Origin: Chrysomallon squamiferum
Lineage: Eukaryota; Mollusca; Gastropoda; Neomphalida; Peltospiridae
Direction of reading: 5' to 3'
NCBI GenBank assembly: GCA_012295275.1
Contig: CM022672.1
Span: forward strand, 29,658,732-29,722,731
Length of the DNA: 64,000 nt
The notes beneath the pieces were generated by a model. The model saw nothing but the letters and a program-made list of their open reading frames with translations, had not been told where the DNA came from and did no database searches. This document shows positions 1 through 13,700 of this stretch, piece after piece (positions within the stretch are counted from its first letter, which is position 1; each line of letters begins with the position of its first letter). Made by a program: the position numbers and the translations under genes.

Positions 1-1817
1 AGTTGAATACTCAGTGTTTTAAACAATCCAGTTCATTGCTTCTGGATTAGAAATTCATTTTATTTCTTGTTATTCTATGAGTGTTTTTAATATTTATTTT
101 ACTGATTAGAAAACAGATCTATATTTAGTTCTGAAATTAGTTTAATATAATTAATTTTATGCCCCCAAAATAAAACTTTTTATTAATAATTTTGAAGAAC
201 CTCAAAACAACAACCAAAAATGTTATAATTTATAATCAAGATGGCAATATATTTGAAACATAAAAGAAATTTATTCAATTTGCTCAAGTACTTTCCTTTT
301 TTCTTTCTGCCTCCTTAAATTCTTCTGTTCAAAAGTCCACATAATCAGAATTAATCTGTATACACAAAAGCACTAGAAAAAATAAATAATGAATAATAAT
401 AATAATAAATAAATAAATAAATAAATAATGCACAAACAAATATCCACAAAAATCAAAAACAACAAATAATTTCTTTATATTATTATTATTATTTTTTAAC
501 AGTTACAATATTATTTTATTTTATTATCAAGAATAATTATTTGCATATTTTTACATTAAAATACATAATTAAATAATGTAGAGATTGTACAATTATTAAA
601 TAATATTCTTCTAGATATATTTTTATATATCATCGCCAATAACAGTTATCTATATAACAGATTAACATTTTCATGCACATGAATTATTAAAACAAAACTT
701 TATTACAAATACTTGAAACATAGTAATTAATAAAAAATAATATTATCGTTGTTAACTAAAATCTCCATTGATTTTATTCATGATAATGCTTGCTTTTAAA
801 TAGTTTAGATATAAAATATGTAAATAATTATTATTAGTAATTAATGAGATAAAAATAATAATATCTATGTTACCTAAAAATCTCTTTTTAATATTTTAAC
901 TTTATTTTATTCATGATAATACTTGGTTTTAAATAGTTTATATATAAACTATGTATATATTACAGAATTTTGGTAAAACATCTCAGGTCTTCCTGACTGT
1001 AAAATAACATTTCACTGTCTGAGAAGAGACTTTGACCAGCTGATGTGTGTCAGATAAACAAATATGGACAGGACAGGAGGATTTAATATTGACAAAGTTA
1101 GTCCTTTCATACCAGCATGAGATATGTACCAGTATGGAATTTGTTTAATATAATAAACTCTACATAAGTATATTTGTAATATAATGCATTACAAAATTTC
1201 AAATAGCAGACACACAATATTTGTTAGAACTTTAATTATGTAATCAGAAAACTGTTTCCTTACTTAAGTGTTTATCATTTTGTGTTTAAGAATTTTGCAT
1301 TCATATGAAGGAATCTGTTTTGTAATATAAATTCTTATTTTAATTCTGTCTAAAAATTTCAGTAAGAACATGTTACTAGATATATCTTTTGCTAGGTTTT
1401 AATATTTTAATTAACACCTCTAAGTTTTTATCTATATTGTATTTTGCAAACATGTTATATAGTTGTTCAACTGAGTCTTTTCCCATTTTTATTATTTTGA
1501 ATATTTAACATTTTCCATTTAATATTTTCCATGTATAATATTTCACATATACATTTACACTATGCAATCATTCAGAGGTTAGATATCTTTTTTTTTTTAT
1601 TTAGTTTTTTTTTCATTTAAAGTTTTTAAAAGTGACAATCCTTGAATATCATAGATAATATGGTTTCTTTATTTATAAATGTTGATTGTTTTAAAATTAA
1701 GCTTTAGAGATGTAATTGTTTTTTTTGTTTTGTCTAAAGAAAATAGCTGAAATCACATTCTTCTCATATGTATCAAACATTTTATTTTATTTCTCCTTCT
1801 ATATATATCTATCTATC

Positions 1818-1854
<37 letters not shown>

Positions 1855-2439
1855 AAGCAATTTAATATAAATTAAAGTAAAAAAAGTATCAATACATGGT
1901 GAAAATAATGAAAAATAAATAGAAAAATTACAGGACTTTATTATTAAATGGTTCATTATTATAGATCATTTATTTATTTATTTAGGTTTGTTTTTCTTGT
2001 TACTGTCATTATTATGGTTTTTATTTGGTTTATTTAATTCTTTTTTTTTTTTTGTATTATATTATTTATTTTTATCATAATGATCATTATTATTATGTTA
2101 TTATTGTTACTTGATAATTCACTAAACAGTTTATGATTAACCTATTACATATAATTTAAACTAATGATTAGGATAGAAAGTTAAATATTTAATTCACATA
2201 AACAACATTTGTTTTCACACACTTAAACATCAGGGTTAGTGTTAGTGTTTTGGTTAGATATAGGTTTAGTTCTAGCAGCATATATAGTTTTAATTATCTT
2301 TTTATATGAAGAGATTTTTCATATAAGACTTGAAATGTTCGGATAAAATTTACAAAAATCTTTATTTTACACACAAATATGAACAAACTGATCCTTTTTA
2401 TTCCATTCTGTTCTCAGAATATTTTCACATTTTCAGGAA
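1..2439. other. AT-rich intergenic DNA
   Basis: No coding exon, RNA gene or recognisable transposon could be supported here. The stretch is strongly AT-rich with short AAT/AAAT runs near 395-430 and a TA/GT microsatellite at about 1800-1855. It may be intergenic DNA or intron. Confidence 0.6.
18..240. other. No feature seen at left edge
   Basis: Plain AT-rich sequence. Nothing recognisable crosses the left window border. Confidence 0.4.
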
Positions 2440-2569
2440 ACAGGAAGAGGACTCAGACATTGTAATGGGATGCTGGAGCATTAAGGATCAGATCTTCAAA
2501 CTGCTTTACACTGATATATCATGTATGCTGTGTGTGCAGGATTGCAGTGACCTGACTGGACTTCAAGAA
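2440..2569 (+). CDS. Possible orphan exon, unknown protein
   Basis: A stretch with normal base composition inside AT-rich DNA. It begins after a polypyrimidine-like acceptor (ttttcag) and ends at GAA|gtaaac, giving an open phase of about 43 codons that includes the segments QEEDSDIVMGCW and SCMLCVQDCSDLTGLQE. I do not recognise the family. A second acceptor-led open segment follows at 2824 and would join in phase 0. It could be a real exon of a plus-strand gene or a gene relic; no neighbouring exon was found upstream. Confidence 0.3.
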
Positions 2570-2823
2570 GTAAACATTTGTTTTATCATGGCTAATTTTT
2601 TAATCAGCTGATCTCTATTTTATTTCTTTATTTTATTATTACAGGAATTTAGACTTTATTTTATACACTGACTGGTTAATAATAATTTTCATAAAATAAG
2701 ATATTAAAATAGTAAAACAGTATTTTAACTTTTGTTAAAAAACAGCAAATTCTAAAACAAAACTTTACTAGTGCTTTTGTTTGTTTCATGTGAACAAATT
2801 AAGTTTAATGTTAATATTTTCAG

Positions 2824-2938
2824 GCACCATTTGTTGTAACTGCTCTGTCTAGCTTTTGTGTAACTTTGATTAGCCACCTACATCTCAGCATGGTGGTCAC
2901 ACATCACTGCATATGCAGATCTCACAATTCAGAGAAAT
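2824..2938 (+). CDS. Possible second orphan exon (terminal?)
   Basis: After a cag acceptor at 2821-2823 an open frame reads [15 protein letters not shown] and then reaches a stop near 2938. It would continue in phase 0 from the candidate exon ending at 2569. The product is unknown. The evidence is only composition, splice-like borders and phase agreement, so this is tentative. Confidence 0.2.
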
Positions 2939-2991
2939 GATGGAAGAATTCATCATAGTTTTGCTAATCCAGGACACTGTTACTATTTCAC

Positions 2992-2994
<3 letters not shown>

Positions 2995-3077
<83 letters not shown>

Positions 3078-3090
3078 GATGTATGTATGT
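2995..3090. repeat. (TA)n / (TATG)n microsatellite
   Basis: Nearly uninterrupted TA dinucleotides followed by ATGT tetramers. Long open frames on both strands here (polyIle-Tyr) are artefacts of the repeat. Confidence 0.95.
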
Positions 3091-3209
3091 CTGGATATAG
3101 ATACAGAAACATGTGCATGTACACATACATGCAAATTGGTGATATGGGTGAAATAACAGTATTTTGTACTAAAGATAGTTTATATACATTTTTCCTTTTT
3201 TTCAAATAA

Positions 3210-4413
3210 CGACATGGAAGTACATTTTGCTCTATTTGTATTCAATGGTCATGGACCACATTTGGCAAACTGTCTAGTGGACTTCAGTTATTTCCCTTAA
3301 ATTATATTTATTAATAATTCACTGGGAGGGAAGGTATTTTATTGATGTACTTTATCAGTTATGTTTATAAACTTAAGGGTCTGAATAAATAAATCACAAA
3401 CAAAAAGAATGCTGCCAATTTTTCCAGTTACATCAATTTGAAAAAGAAAAATACTGAGTTTAAAGATAAGTAATATGTCTTCTTTGTTTCTCTGTGAGAC
3501 TCAATGGAAATGTTTTAATGAGAAAAACAAATTATCTATTTACATTGTTCAGATAATTGATACAGATTTGTGGTCATATTACATTTGAAGGCTGGTCACC
3601 ACTAGATGGTCACATTGAAGATCATGAATAGCTAGCAAAATTCTATTGTTTTATTGCTGGTATTAGAGATCGACAATAAACATAAAAATTAATTTAGATA
3701 GTTATGATAAACACGTGTTCTGAAAAGATTACAATTTACAAACCTGAGCAACCTGGAGAGGAGATTTGAGGTACCACTGATTTGAAATAGTAGACTAGGT
3801 GTGGTAGGCAACAATTATTTACAAACTTTGATTCAGGGAGAAGAAATATTATCTTCATAGATAAATTAAACAGTTCCAGTAGAAGTCTGGCTACTCTGCA
3901 TCGCTGAGTTAATTGTGGAAAGCTATATTTCAACATATTTCTTAATAATTGATTTTTTTTCAAAACGTCTATGTCAATGAACAGTAGTGGAACTGTTTTC
4001 ATATTTTCAATTAAATTCATGGATATTATAAATAAGGAAGTTTTGAAGAAGTAAATTAACATGAGTGCTCTAGCAGCAAAAAGTCTACGAACCAAAAACT
4101 GATTGGCCTCCATGTAACAGAAACACTGTCGTCTATGCTGGCATGGTCTATGTTTGAAGATAAATAAATAAATAACATAATTAGCTGATTAAGTTAAAAA
4201 AATACAATAAATAAGTGAATAAAATTTAGTTAATTTTACTACTTATGGTACAAGTGTACAATATTTTGTTAAAGACATGGTTTTATTAGAAACAGAATAC
4301 TGAGGCATACATGTAGATGTTTAATTTTATGTTTTCTGTTTTTTCTTCTTCTTTCATTTCTCCTTCACAAAACCTCACTTCTCCCTAATATGTCTAGAGG
4401 GAGAAATTATTAC

Positions 4414-4501
<88 letters not shown>

Positions 4502-5080
4502 TAATTCATGTGATAGAAGTGTGAAAAGAAGATAAATATGTTTTTCCAGTGTTTGATCGTAGTAATCATTGATTACTTAAGTAAAAAATAATGTTTTATA
4601 TTAATTCAAGAGATATCTTATCTTTCGGCTTGTGTTTCTAAATTTTTCAGTGAAAGTATATTCTGCTTTATCACATAATCCAAATATATAATAACAAAGA
4701 ATACTAACATTTCTGGTAAAGATTTACTCAATAAAAGTATGTTAATAAAACATAAAACATGAATGAGATCTGTAAATCTACATATGCTATGTATTTGTTG
4801 TTTGGAAGATCAAATCATAAATTATGAATTTATTTAATGAGTCATTTGCAGGTTACACTATTTGTCAAGTTATTTATTAAGTTTCACATTTTTTAGTAAA
4901 CAAATATCTTCATATTCTTTTTTTTTTTTTCGTGATTGGTATATTATATATATATTTTATATTTATTGGATAAATCAGTTTTGATGTAAACCTTTGGTTT
5001 CTTGTTGAAATAAATAGTTCTAATTATTTTGTTTTCTCTTTTTAGTTATATATTTTAGCTACCATTATCAAATAACATAT
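3210..5080. other. AT-rich stretch with microsatellites, no supported gene
   Basis: The 125-codon minus-strand open frame at 3736-4113 has somewhat higher complexity than its surroundings but matches no family I recognise, and no splice partners were found. A compound (TC)n(TA)n repeat lies at 4412-4501. Confidence 0.5.
4412..4501. repeat. (TC)n(TA)n compound microsatellite
   Basis: About 60 bases of TC repeats running directly into TA repeats. The same TC-to-TA compound form recurs at 39270-39365. Confidence 0.95.
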
Positions 5081-5081
5081 A

Positions 5082-5120
<39 letters not shown>

Positions 5121-5136
5121 ATATATATATATATAT
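5081..5136. repeat. (TATC)n(TA)n microsatellite
   Basis: About ten TATC units followed by TA units, immediately beside the LINE reverse transcriptase relic that begins near 5145. Microsatellites often grow from LINE tails, but here the repeat lies downstream of the relic's internal RT segment, so that origin is only a possibility. Confidence 0.9.
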
Positions 5137-5144
5137 CACACAGT

Positions 5145-5410
5145 CGTCGTCACAGAGTAAAAACTATACCTCTAAAGGGACATCGTTCATATTAGAAAGA
5201 ACATGCGACCCATAATGGATCCTTGAGGAACGATACATGCAACTGTGGCGATGGTAGAAGTATTGTCAGCAATTTCTTCCACTTGGTGTCGCTCATGTAA
5301 TAGGATCGAAACCAGTTTAGTACCCGTTTACTGAATCCTACAGCTTTTAATATATGGATCAAAATGCCATGATCAACTGTATCAAAGGCCTCAATAATTC
5401 CCTTTCTTTT
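5145..5410 (-). mobile_element. LINE reverse transcriptase relic (jockey/CR1-like)
   Basis: Read on the minus strand, the reverse transcriptase palm region is recognisable: an AFDTVDHGILI motif (conserved F-D-x-V-D-H) and then a VGFSKRVLNWFRSY segment. After a frame change there is a QG-like segment with YVNDVPLEV-type residues. At least one frameshift and the lack of flanking ORFs make it a dead 5'- and 3'-truncated fragment. The clade is inferred only from the wording of the palm motif. Confidence 0.75.
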
Positions 5411-5419
5411 GTCCTTGCT

Positions 5420-5942
5420 TTATGTAACGTGTAAGATTTCAGTATCAGTCGATAAGAACGATTGAATATAGAGGAAGTTAACAATCAAAGTGCATTTCAA
5501 TAAAATAAACAAATATTTCTTTGTCTAAATTTATTTATTACTTAGAATAAACACAAATCTTAGAGATATAAATTATACTGAAAGATAAATAATAATAAGA
5601 ATACGAAGAATACGAAGAATAAAAGAAAAAGAAAAAAGAGAAGAATAAGAAGAAAGAGTAAAGAAAACATAAAAATATTTCTTAAAAACTAAATACTAAA
5701 ATGACAGCCATAATAAAAGTAAATTTAAATTGGATTAAACATTTTCACATCGCTTAGCTACATTCATTACGTCATCGTTACTCCGTTTGCAGTCACATAT
5801 TTATTTTATTACATATCTAACGTGTTTCTGACAGAAGGGAAATAACTCTAGACAAGTATGTCATCGAGGCAGACAACTACAAAGTAACTAAGTAAATAAG
5901 TCAGTGAAAAATTATTTATATAACAGTAAAATATTCCGTTTG

Positions 5943-5998
<56 letters not shown>

Positions 5999-7030
5999 TC
6001 GAACTTGTTGAAAAATAAAATATATTGTCTGCATAAGATCGTCGTTATTATCTAAAGGGAGGTCACTCTAGTTTATAAGTCGGTGAAAGAAGCAGACGAT
6101 CAAAAAGTAAATAAATACGAAAGAGTGTAGACAATGAAAAATAATGTTAAGAAAACTCATAATCAGTCGGATTATCCCACTGAATAATAACACAAACTAA
6201 CTTTTCTTATAATTGTATTCTTACACATATACATATAAAGGAAAAGATATAAAAGAGAAAAGATTTCTTCTTCTGCAGGATTAAATAGTAATTAAAATCT
6301 TTATTTCCATACACTTTATTGTATTAACATACACCTCTCTGAAGATGTAATGAGAAAAAAATGTATAGCTAAAATAGTTACATTTTAAAAATAATAATAA
6401 TAATAATAATAATAATAATTCAGTTTTTCCTCTTCATATGATCAAATACATTTTCTGTATTAGGATATGATATAAAGGTATTAAATATTATCCAGCCTGT
6501 TAGTTCACTTACTGCAGCCTGATTTAATGAAAACTGTAGTAGTCTCATTCCTTTTAACATTATTTTTATACTGACACATCTCATAAAATTATTTTATCAT
6601 TGGTATGCTGTTTATCAACACATTTAGTCTTTCTCATTTTATATCTGATGAAAATTTCCCAGCATGTATTATGAAAACATTTTTTATCAAATGTGTCAAA
6701 TTCATATCATTTAAACCACATTTTAAAATTAATTCTTAGAAATGATACTAAACTAAAATATTATAAAAATAAACATATTAAAATTAAAATTAATTATTAA
6801 TCACTGGATGATAATATTAAATTAAAGTTAAATATTAATCATATGACCCTTTGATAAATAATTTAAATCTTACAAAACTATTTATTTAAAAAAATAATAA
6901 TAATAATTTAAAAAAAAAAAAATGTGATTCCACCTATTAATAACATATCTCTCTGTTTTTTCATATTTTTTATTGATATAAATGGAATAGCATTTCAAAA
7001 TATAAATAAAATTGATAACAATTCAGGACT
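5420..7030. other. AT-rich intergenic DNA with simple repeats
   Basis: Contains a (CA)n tract at about 5948-5995 and an (AAT)n tract at about 6389-6418. No gene or transposon supported. Confidence 0.6.
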
Positions 7031-7034
7031 AAGT

Positions 7035-7402
7035 ATTAAAGTGCGAAACAAAAACTATTTCCTCTAAATGACTTATTCTATACATCACTATCAATATTTG
7101 TCTAAATAGCTTGACATAACTGACATTTTGTAACAATATATACCTATATATAGCAAAATACATTATCATATCAAATAGTCCTCTTACATATATATATATA
7201 AAAACATACATAAAACACATAAATAAGGAATAAAATAACTTTTAATAATATCTTCAATAGTCAGTAAACTTTAGAAAACTAAACATCTATCAAAATGAAA
7301 TTTCTATGAAACAAATACATTGGTTGATACTAGCTCAAGCAATAATTTATGATTTGAATAAATATTTTTTGTTGTATCTCACCTAACTGGCTTTTGAACA
7401 GC
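7035..7402. repeat. Local direct duplication, copy 1
   Basis: Shares with 7600-7922 an ordered series of segments: the tgacattttgtaac block, the ATAGCAAAAtACATTA block, the CTTTTAATAATAT block and the terminal CTCACCTAACTGGCTTTTGA. The copies are diverged and differ by microsatellite length. Both end at the same sequence before diverging. No coding role is visible. Confidence 0.75.
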
Positions 7403-7457
7403 TAATCAATAATTTGAAACTGAGTAGTTTGATATCTTCCAAAAAATTATTTATTTC

Positions 7458-7460
<3 letters not shown>

Positions 7461-7490
<30 letters not shown>

Positions 7491-7512
7491 AATAAAAAAA
7501 AAAAAAAAAAAA
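7461..7512. repeat. Poly(A) tract between the two direct-duplication copies
   Basis: About 50 bases of nearly pure A separating the two related copies. It could be a retroposon tail or simple slippage; no retroposon body is recognised next to it. Confidence 0.8.
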
Positions 7513-7599
7513 ATAATAAATTAATTCCACCTGTAATAAAATTTTTGTCTGCATTTGTTGTTTTTTAATTTCTATTGATACAAATGGAATATATCACTA

Positions 7600-7922
7600 A
7601 CAATATTTCAGTAAATGGCTTAAGATAACTGACATTTTGTAACAATTATATCTCTGTATATAGCAAAACACATTAGCATATCAAGTATTCCTCTCTCTCT
7701 CTCACACACACTCACACACAACATACAAATACACATACATACATACATACATAAAACACACCAATAAGGATTAAAAGAACTTTTAATAATATATTCAATA
7801 GTCACTAAACTTTCGAAAACCAAAAATCTATCAAAATGATATCTCATGTTAGTTCAAGCAATAATTTTATGATATGAATAAATATTTTTTACTATATCTC
7901 ACCTAACTGGCTTTTGAACAGA
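7600..7922. repeat. Local direct duplication, copy 2
   Basis: Second diverged copy of the unit at 7035-7402, about 560 bases downstream in the same orientation. It carries an enlarged CT/CA/CATA simple-repeat block (about 7690-7752) where copy 1 has only a short TA run. Confidence 0.75.
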
Positions 7923-7924
7923 TA

Positions 7925-8132
7925 TCTTAAGACTATTTCATGCTGCCAGTGTATTTCAATTCATTATCATGTGAAAATGAAAATCCACAACAAAACTTCA
8001 ACTCAATCCCAAACTATGAAACAATTTAATAATAATTATATCATCAAGAGTAGATAACCAGACTATTAGTGTCTGCATGTAAAACATTGCAAACAAAGGT
8101 CAAACTTTAACATTGCACAGTTATGTTTATAA

Positions 8133-8185
<53 letters not shown>

Positions 8186-10022
8186 GATTATTATTTTTTC
8201 ACACCAAAGTAAAAATTAATTAGATATAAAAATTAGTTAAAAATAATGCAGTATTATGTATATATTGTTAGTAATTGTTTTCCTTTTAGGAGTGTTTTTT
8301 TCCTTTCTTGTTTTTTCTTTTCATTTTTGTGTTTTGTTCTTTTCAGAGAGGCAAAAGTACAAAACAAAGAAAAATATGTACAAATAAAACAACAACAACA
8401 AAAAGAATGACAAAAGTGTTCAAATAATAGTAACATCCATATGTGAGAGATAAATGTCTATATAAAAATATTTCACCATTTTAAATGAGCACTGAAAAGT
8501 AAAAACAAATAGAACCTCTCATCAGAATTTAAAAAAAAATATCAACCAGAGCACAATTAACATTTTCAAAGTGTGCATCAAATTATTTAATATACAGATA
8601 CAGTAACTGAAAACTTGAAATCACATACAACCTATTACTATCATTTACTTTTGTTTTTGTGAAATAAAAAATATATTTTCTGACAAATATCCATTTCTTA
8701 TGACTGCTTATGTTCAATACTTCTTCTTTTCCTTTTTTTTTTTAATCTTTTTTTCTAATTTTTTTTTTCAAAAATTATATCAGTTACCATAATTATAGTA
8801 ACATTTACCATTCATTACTTTTAAAGAATGTATACATAACTATGTATATTTTCTTTTAAATAAATAAACCCCAGGTATTCATGTAAGTATTCAGCATCAA
8901 TATTTTTAAAATGATTTAAAAGTAACTATATATAAAATAAATTAATGAAGCACATATATCACACATCATATTAACAAAAGAAAAAAAATATATATATATT
9001 TGGAACAAATTGTGCAGAAGCATACTTTAATATTTCACAAATAAGGATGAAAAACTGTAGGCATCTAAACATCTATATTTGAAACATGATGACACAATAT
9101 ACCGAAAGGTGTTTTGAGCAAAATATATATGTATGTATGTATGTGTGTGTGTATGTATGTATGTATGTATGTAAAACCACATATGTACTGTTTATCTACT
9201 GTTAAAATATCATTTAGAATATGCAAGTTAACAAAGCAAAAACTAAGAAGTACAAAAAGAAACAATATTAAACTATAACATATTCACATCTGAATGACTC
9301 TCATATAAGGATTAAAAAATTTAAAATATCAAACAAATAAAGCTATTAACAGAAATCTGTTTCTGTCAGGAACAAACAATTAATTCTGTGTTGTAATTTT
9401 ATTTGATAATATCCATTACATCAAAAAGTTAACAACAGCAACAGTACATAGATAACGTCTTTCAAACTAGCCACCTTCAGATAACCTGTAAACTGAAATC
9501 TGAAACAGAAAAACAGAATATAAAACAAAAAAAAAATGTCATTAAAACAAGACAACCTCTACGATAACAGTACATTAGCAGACTATTTTTTTTTTTTTTT
9601 TTAAAGTAAAAAAATCTATAAGACTGAAAAATCTATGTGTAATAAAATTGAAATTTTACTTGATACTTTTTTAAACTTCAACTTTATGCATGTTTGTATG
9701 CAAAACTATACTGATAATTTTACATGTAATAATATATTAAAATATTATTAATTCCCTATGCAAAAATATAAAGAAATCTAATTTAATTTAATAATATAAT
9801 AATATGTTGGAAGTTACCTAATTCTGTCTATAATATTTATTACATAATTGCCTATGTAATACTATATTGCAATGCTATCTAATTCTTTATCTAAAAGATT
9901 CTGAAAAATTAATTCTTTATTACATAGAATATCCAAACTTTACAAAATTCAGTTTGTAATAGTATGCTGAAATTTTACCTAACTCGATGAGTAATCAAAT
10001 AATTATTGAGATTTATAATGTG

Positions 10023-10054
<32 letters not shown>

Positions 10055-10133
10055 AATACATACATAATAATGCATTTATACACATACAGACATATAGAGA
10101 TACATACATACACATACACACATATATATATTT

Positions 10134-10135
<2 letters not shown>
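7925..10135. other. AT-rich intergenic DNA 3' of sacsin-like copy A
   Basis: Nothing coding supported. Simple repeats include (CA)n at about 8136-8172 and (TATG)n near 9128-9172. Short open frames here are repeat artefacts. Confidence 0.55.
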
Positions 10136-10209
<74 letters not shown>

Positions 10210-10213
10210 TATT
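10136..10213. repeat. (ATT)n microsatellite with minus-strand poly(A) signal at its edge
   Basis: About 24 ATT units. At 10208-10213 the minus strand reads AATAAA, about 215 bases past the stop of sacsin-like copy A, so this edge is a plausible but unproven polyadenylation signal. Confidence 0.85.
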
Positions 10214-10428
10214 TCGGAAACTATTTGTTTTGAAGATTATTAATTTAGTTTATCTTTTTTCAGTTCGTTTTAGTTTCTAACTAATCCACTAGAGGAAATA
10301 AATATCAACACGAAATCTGTGATTCTACGAAAAGATTATCTTATGAATATTTCTGATCCTGTTAATTTCTGTTCATTATGATATTTTTTTCCTCATTATT
10401 TTGACACAATTACCTTATTTGTTTCAAT

Positions 10429-10725
10429 CTACGACACATGACTTTTTACATAATTCACAACAGCACTTGCAAGATCGTATGTATTTCTGGCAGTCTCTTT
10501 GCTGTACACATCAGAAGGAATGTGAGGAAATGTCAAGCGATCTGGATATCTCATACGATTGTAACTACAAACATTATTTTCTAGCCTGTTCACAAGATCC
10601 AGCAAATTCACCCGTGAGTCAGATTGTAAGTAAAAGGTGATGGATTGAAGATCATGAGTTCGGACTTCGTCAGCCTGACGAGCATCATGATTATAAAGCA
10701 TGGCTTTCAAAGCCTTTTCAGCAGC
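10429..10725 (-). CDS. Sacsin-like copy A, terminal HEPN exon
   Basis: Acceptor TTCATTAG, phase 0 from the preceding CAT CAG. Codes for AAEKALKAMLYNHDARQADE and then the rest of a helical HEPN domain, ending NYVKSHVS and a stop at 10429. The HEPN domain of sacsin dimerises and binds nucleotide. No frame problem in this exon. Confidence 0.9.
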   Translation of the reverse strand, partial: AAEKALKAMLYNHDARQADEVRTHDLQSITFYLQSDSRVNLLDLVNRLENNVCSYNRMRYPDRLTFPHIPSDVYSKETARNTYDLASAVVNYVKSHVS

Positions 10726-13700
10726 CTAATGAAAAAATAAATATATATATATATACAAAAACACACCCACATAAATACAATTTCAATATATCTTTCTCTT
10801 CTATTTATCTTTATTTGATAGTTTTAACTTTTATTTGTTTTATTTTTTCTTTTTTTTTTTTTTTTTTCAATCTTATTTACCTAATTATAAAATCCTAAAA
10901 CACGAAATGGATAAATGATAATAATGATAATACAAAAATAAACTTTTATTAATTCCACTGTTACTAAAATCTGTAGAAAATTAAAAAATAACTATTACAA
11001 AATACTTTAAAGGGGAAATATATCTGTTATTTTCAAACATATTTAACTCACCTGATGAGATTTGAAGCAGATCCAGTTGAAAGCATCATATTCTGGATTT
11101 GAAAGTGCTTTGTTTGCCATTTCTAGATCAATGTTTGCTTGACGCAGCCATCTTCTTGCTTCTTGTTTATGAGGGTAGGCATTTTGTCTTGTGGCTGAAT
11201 GGAAACTGAAAGCAGAATGTGACGAAGAAGAGGAATTTCTTGACCTTTGTTGGTAATTATAATAACAATCCCTTTCCGAAGTTAATCTTCTGTTCATATT
11301 AGTAAAAAATGTTGACTGTTGAAATGGAGGTTGCCATGGAAACTGTCTATCTGTAACATGACTTAGGTCTTCACCACTATCTAATTTTGCCACACACTTT
11401 TGAATGTACTGACACACTTTGGTGCAGATATCTTGTCTGTCTGGTGGATTCTTGTCTGGATGCCATTTCAGGTACAGTCTCTTTACCACTCTTTGACGGT
11501 CACATGTATCTAAACTACGCCAAACTTCTTTCAACGTCTTCCGAATTTTTTTCAGAATGTCACATAAATCAGGAATAGAAGACTGTAAATCAGATGCAAG
11601 AAGTTCCTGGTCAACTTTAATTTCTTGTCTACAAAATTTATGCAATCTTGTAGCATTTATTTCTTCAATTCTTCCACGTTCTACTTCTACTTTATATTTT
11701 GTCAAACAGGGTGATGCAACCTCTTCTGCAACGGATTTAAAAATAGCACAAATATATACTGCTTCAGTTGATTCATTTTCCAAAAATTCTGGTGCAACTC
11801 TTTCAGTGATAGCTGGATCATGGATCTCTAATCCTACATATTCATCTTCAACTAAATTCTCAAAATTATGGTTGAGCATCCAGTGAAATTCTTCAGGAAT
11901 TAAAGTTCCAGATGGCGGAAACAGATGTGTGTCTTTGAGGAGTAAAACTGAAACATTTTATTCCTTTTCCATCCAGATACAAACAAATATCTTCCACTTT
12001 CATTTCAAGCATTTCAAGTAAATGATATATTTTTCTACCAATCAGTCCACCTACCATGAAATCAAGTTTTTCTGCTATCTTAAAACACATTTCTTTCTTG
12101 TTTTGACATGTTTGTTCATCTATATACATAGTAACCTGGCCTTCTTTTTTAGGTGAAAACTCAATGAAACATTTTCGTTCCCTCTGACTCCCTTGAACTG
12201 GTTCATTGGCATAAACCAAATTTGTCTGCAAGATATTTACTTCCAGAATGTTCATGTTAGAAAACATAAACTCAACTGAATTTACAGTTTCTTTTTCTAA
12301 AGGTTTGTCAGCTAAAGATTGTTGATGGTTTATAAGTCGAATCACACCTTTTATGAAAGAGGGTGAGTTTATATGGTCTAAATATGCCGTTGCATGTGGA
12401 CCCCTGAAAGCTTTTCTCTGACATTCAACTGTAACATGATCTTGAACTAAAGAAGATAAGTTCACTGGTCTATACTGTTCTGGAAGTTTATTTATCATAT
12501 CCATATCATTAAACCCTTCGATCTGAAGTTTATGAAATCCTATGAAATATGTAAAATTTAAGGACAAAACTCTATCTTCTAGAGCTTGGTCATCTGAAAA
12601 GACTAATTTGTTGGACAAATTAAGTGTTTCCAGTGAACTGGGAAGAAATAAGGTGGAGTCATAAAATTCTTTTGGACAATGCTTTTCTGGCAAATACCCG
12701 AAGAGCTTCTCTACTGACTTTTGTACAACATTCCAGTCATTGGGATTTAATTTACCATCATTAATTTCCAAATGCTTTTGTCTCAAAACATCTGCGTAAT
12801 GATTAGCAGAAACAACCTTGCTAGCACCAAGTTTCTCAAAAAGAGACCAGTATTTACCAAAATATTTAGGAGACTGAAATATATAGCCTGGAATTGCATC
12901 TTTTTGTGAAAGGTCAATGACGATATCTTTTGCTTTAACCATACGTCCCACGTCATTCAGATATATAACTGAATAATCTGCCAGTTCGTTTTTTTCATGT
13001 TCAGTAATAATACAATTCTCTAAGAATATATAAATGCGTTCCATTATTTCTTGTAAACACATTTTGATCTCGTTCAACTCTGATACTTTCATTTTCTTCA
13101 AAGAAAGTGAAATATTTTGGAGATGGGAAATGACACTTTGTTTATCTGGAGTATGTTTAACACCAAGCTGTGACAGAATCTTCTCATAATGGCATGGGAC
13201 ATCAGGGCAAATATAGGAACTTGTCCAAACCAAATAACAATTCTCAGAAGAAACAGATCCATTAAAAGCTATTAACTTTGATGCCTTTTCTACTTGAGAG
13301 TGGATGTTAGCGAGTATTTCCCCATGTTTATGGTGTTTGACACTAAATGGTAACACAAACTTAATGTTCATAATTTTTGGAATGAGTTTTTCTTTTAACA
13401 CGTTGCTCCGGGTAAACAAATGTTCAGTAAGAGTTTTGGACATATGTACAACGGTATCTGTTATTCCTTTACTGCTCAGTGTCTGGATTTGCAAAGCAAA
13501 CTTGACAAAATCTTCAACAGTAACTTTGTTCTTCATGCCTGCCAACACCAGAAAGTCATGCCACTCATCATCATTATATGGTGCTGGGGGAAATGCAGTG
13601 TCTGGACACATCACACGAAACACTTTAACTTTGTTGCTGAAAAATACACATGCTTTGCAAAATATACCACTCAGCCTATCTATGAAGGGCACGTTTCTCA

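Noticed and set aside
2897-3209. Tyr/Ile-rich open frames on both strands
   Set aside because: Products of the TA/TATG microsatellite.
3736-4113. 125-codon minus-strand open frame
   Set aside because: No recognisable domain or motif, and no splice or homologous partner; kept only as an unassigned open frame.
11893-11960. An intron ending at TTTCAG to explain the frame change near 11951
   Set aside because: The only nearby GT would make an intron of about 41 bases and remove conserved residues; a one-base indel explains it better.
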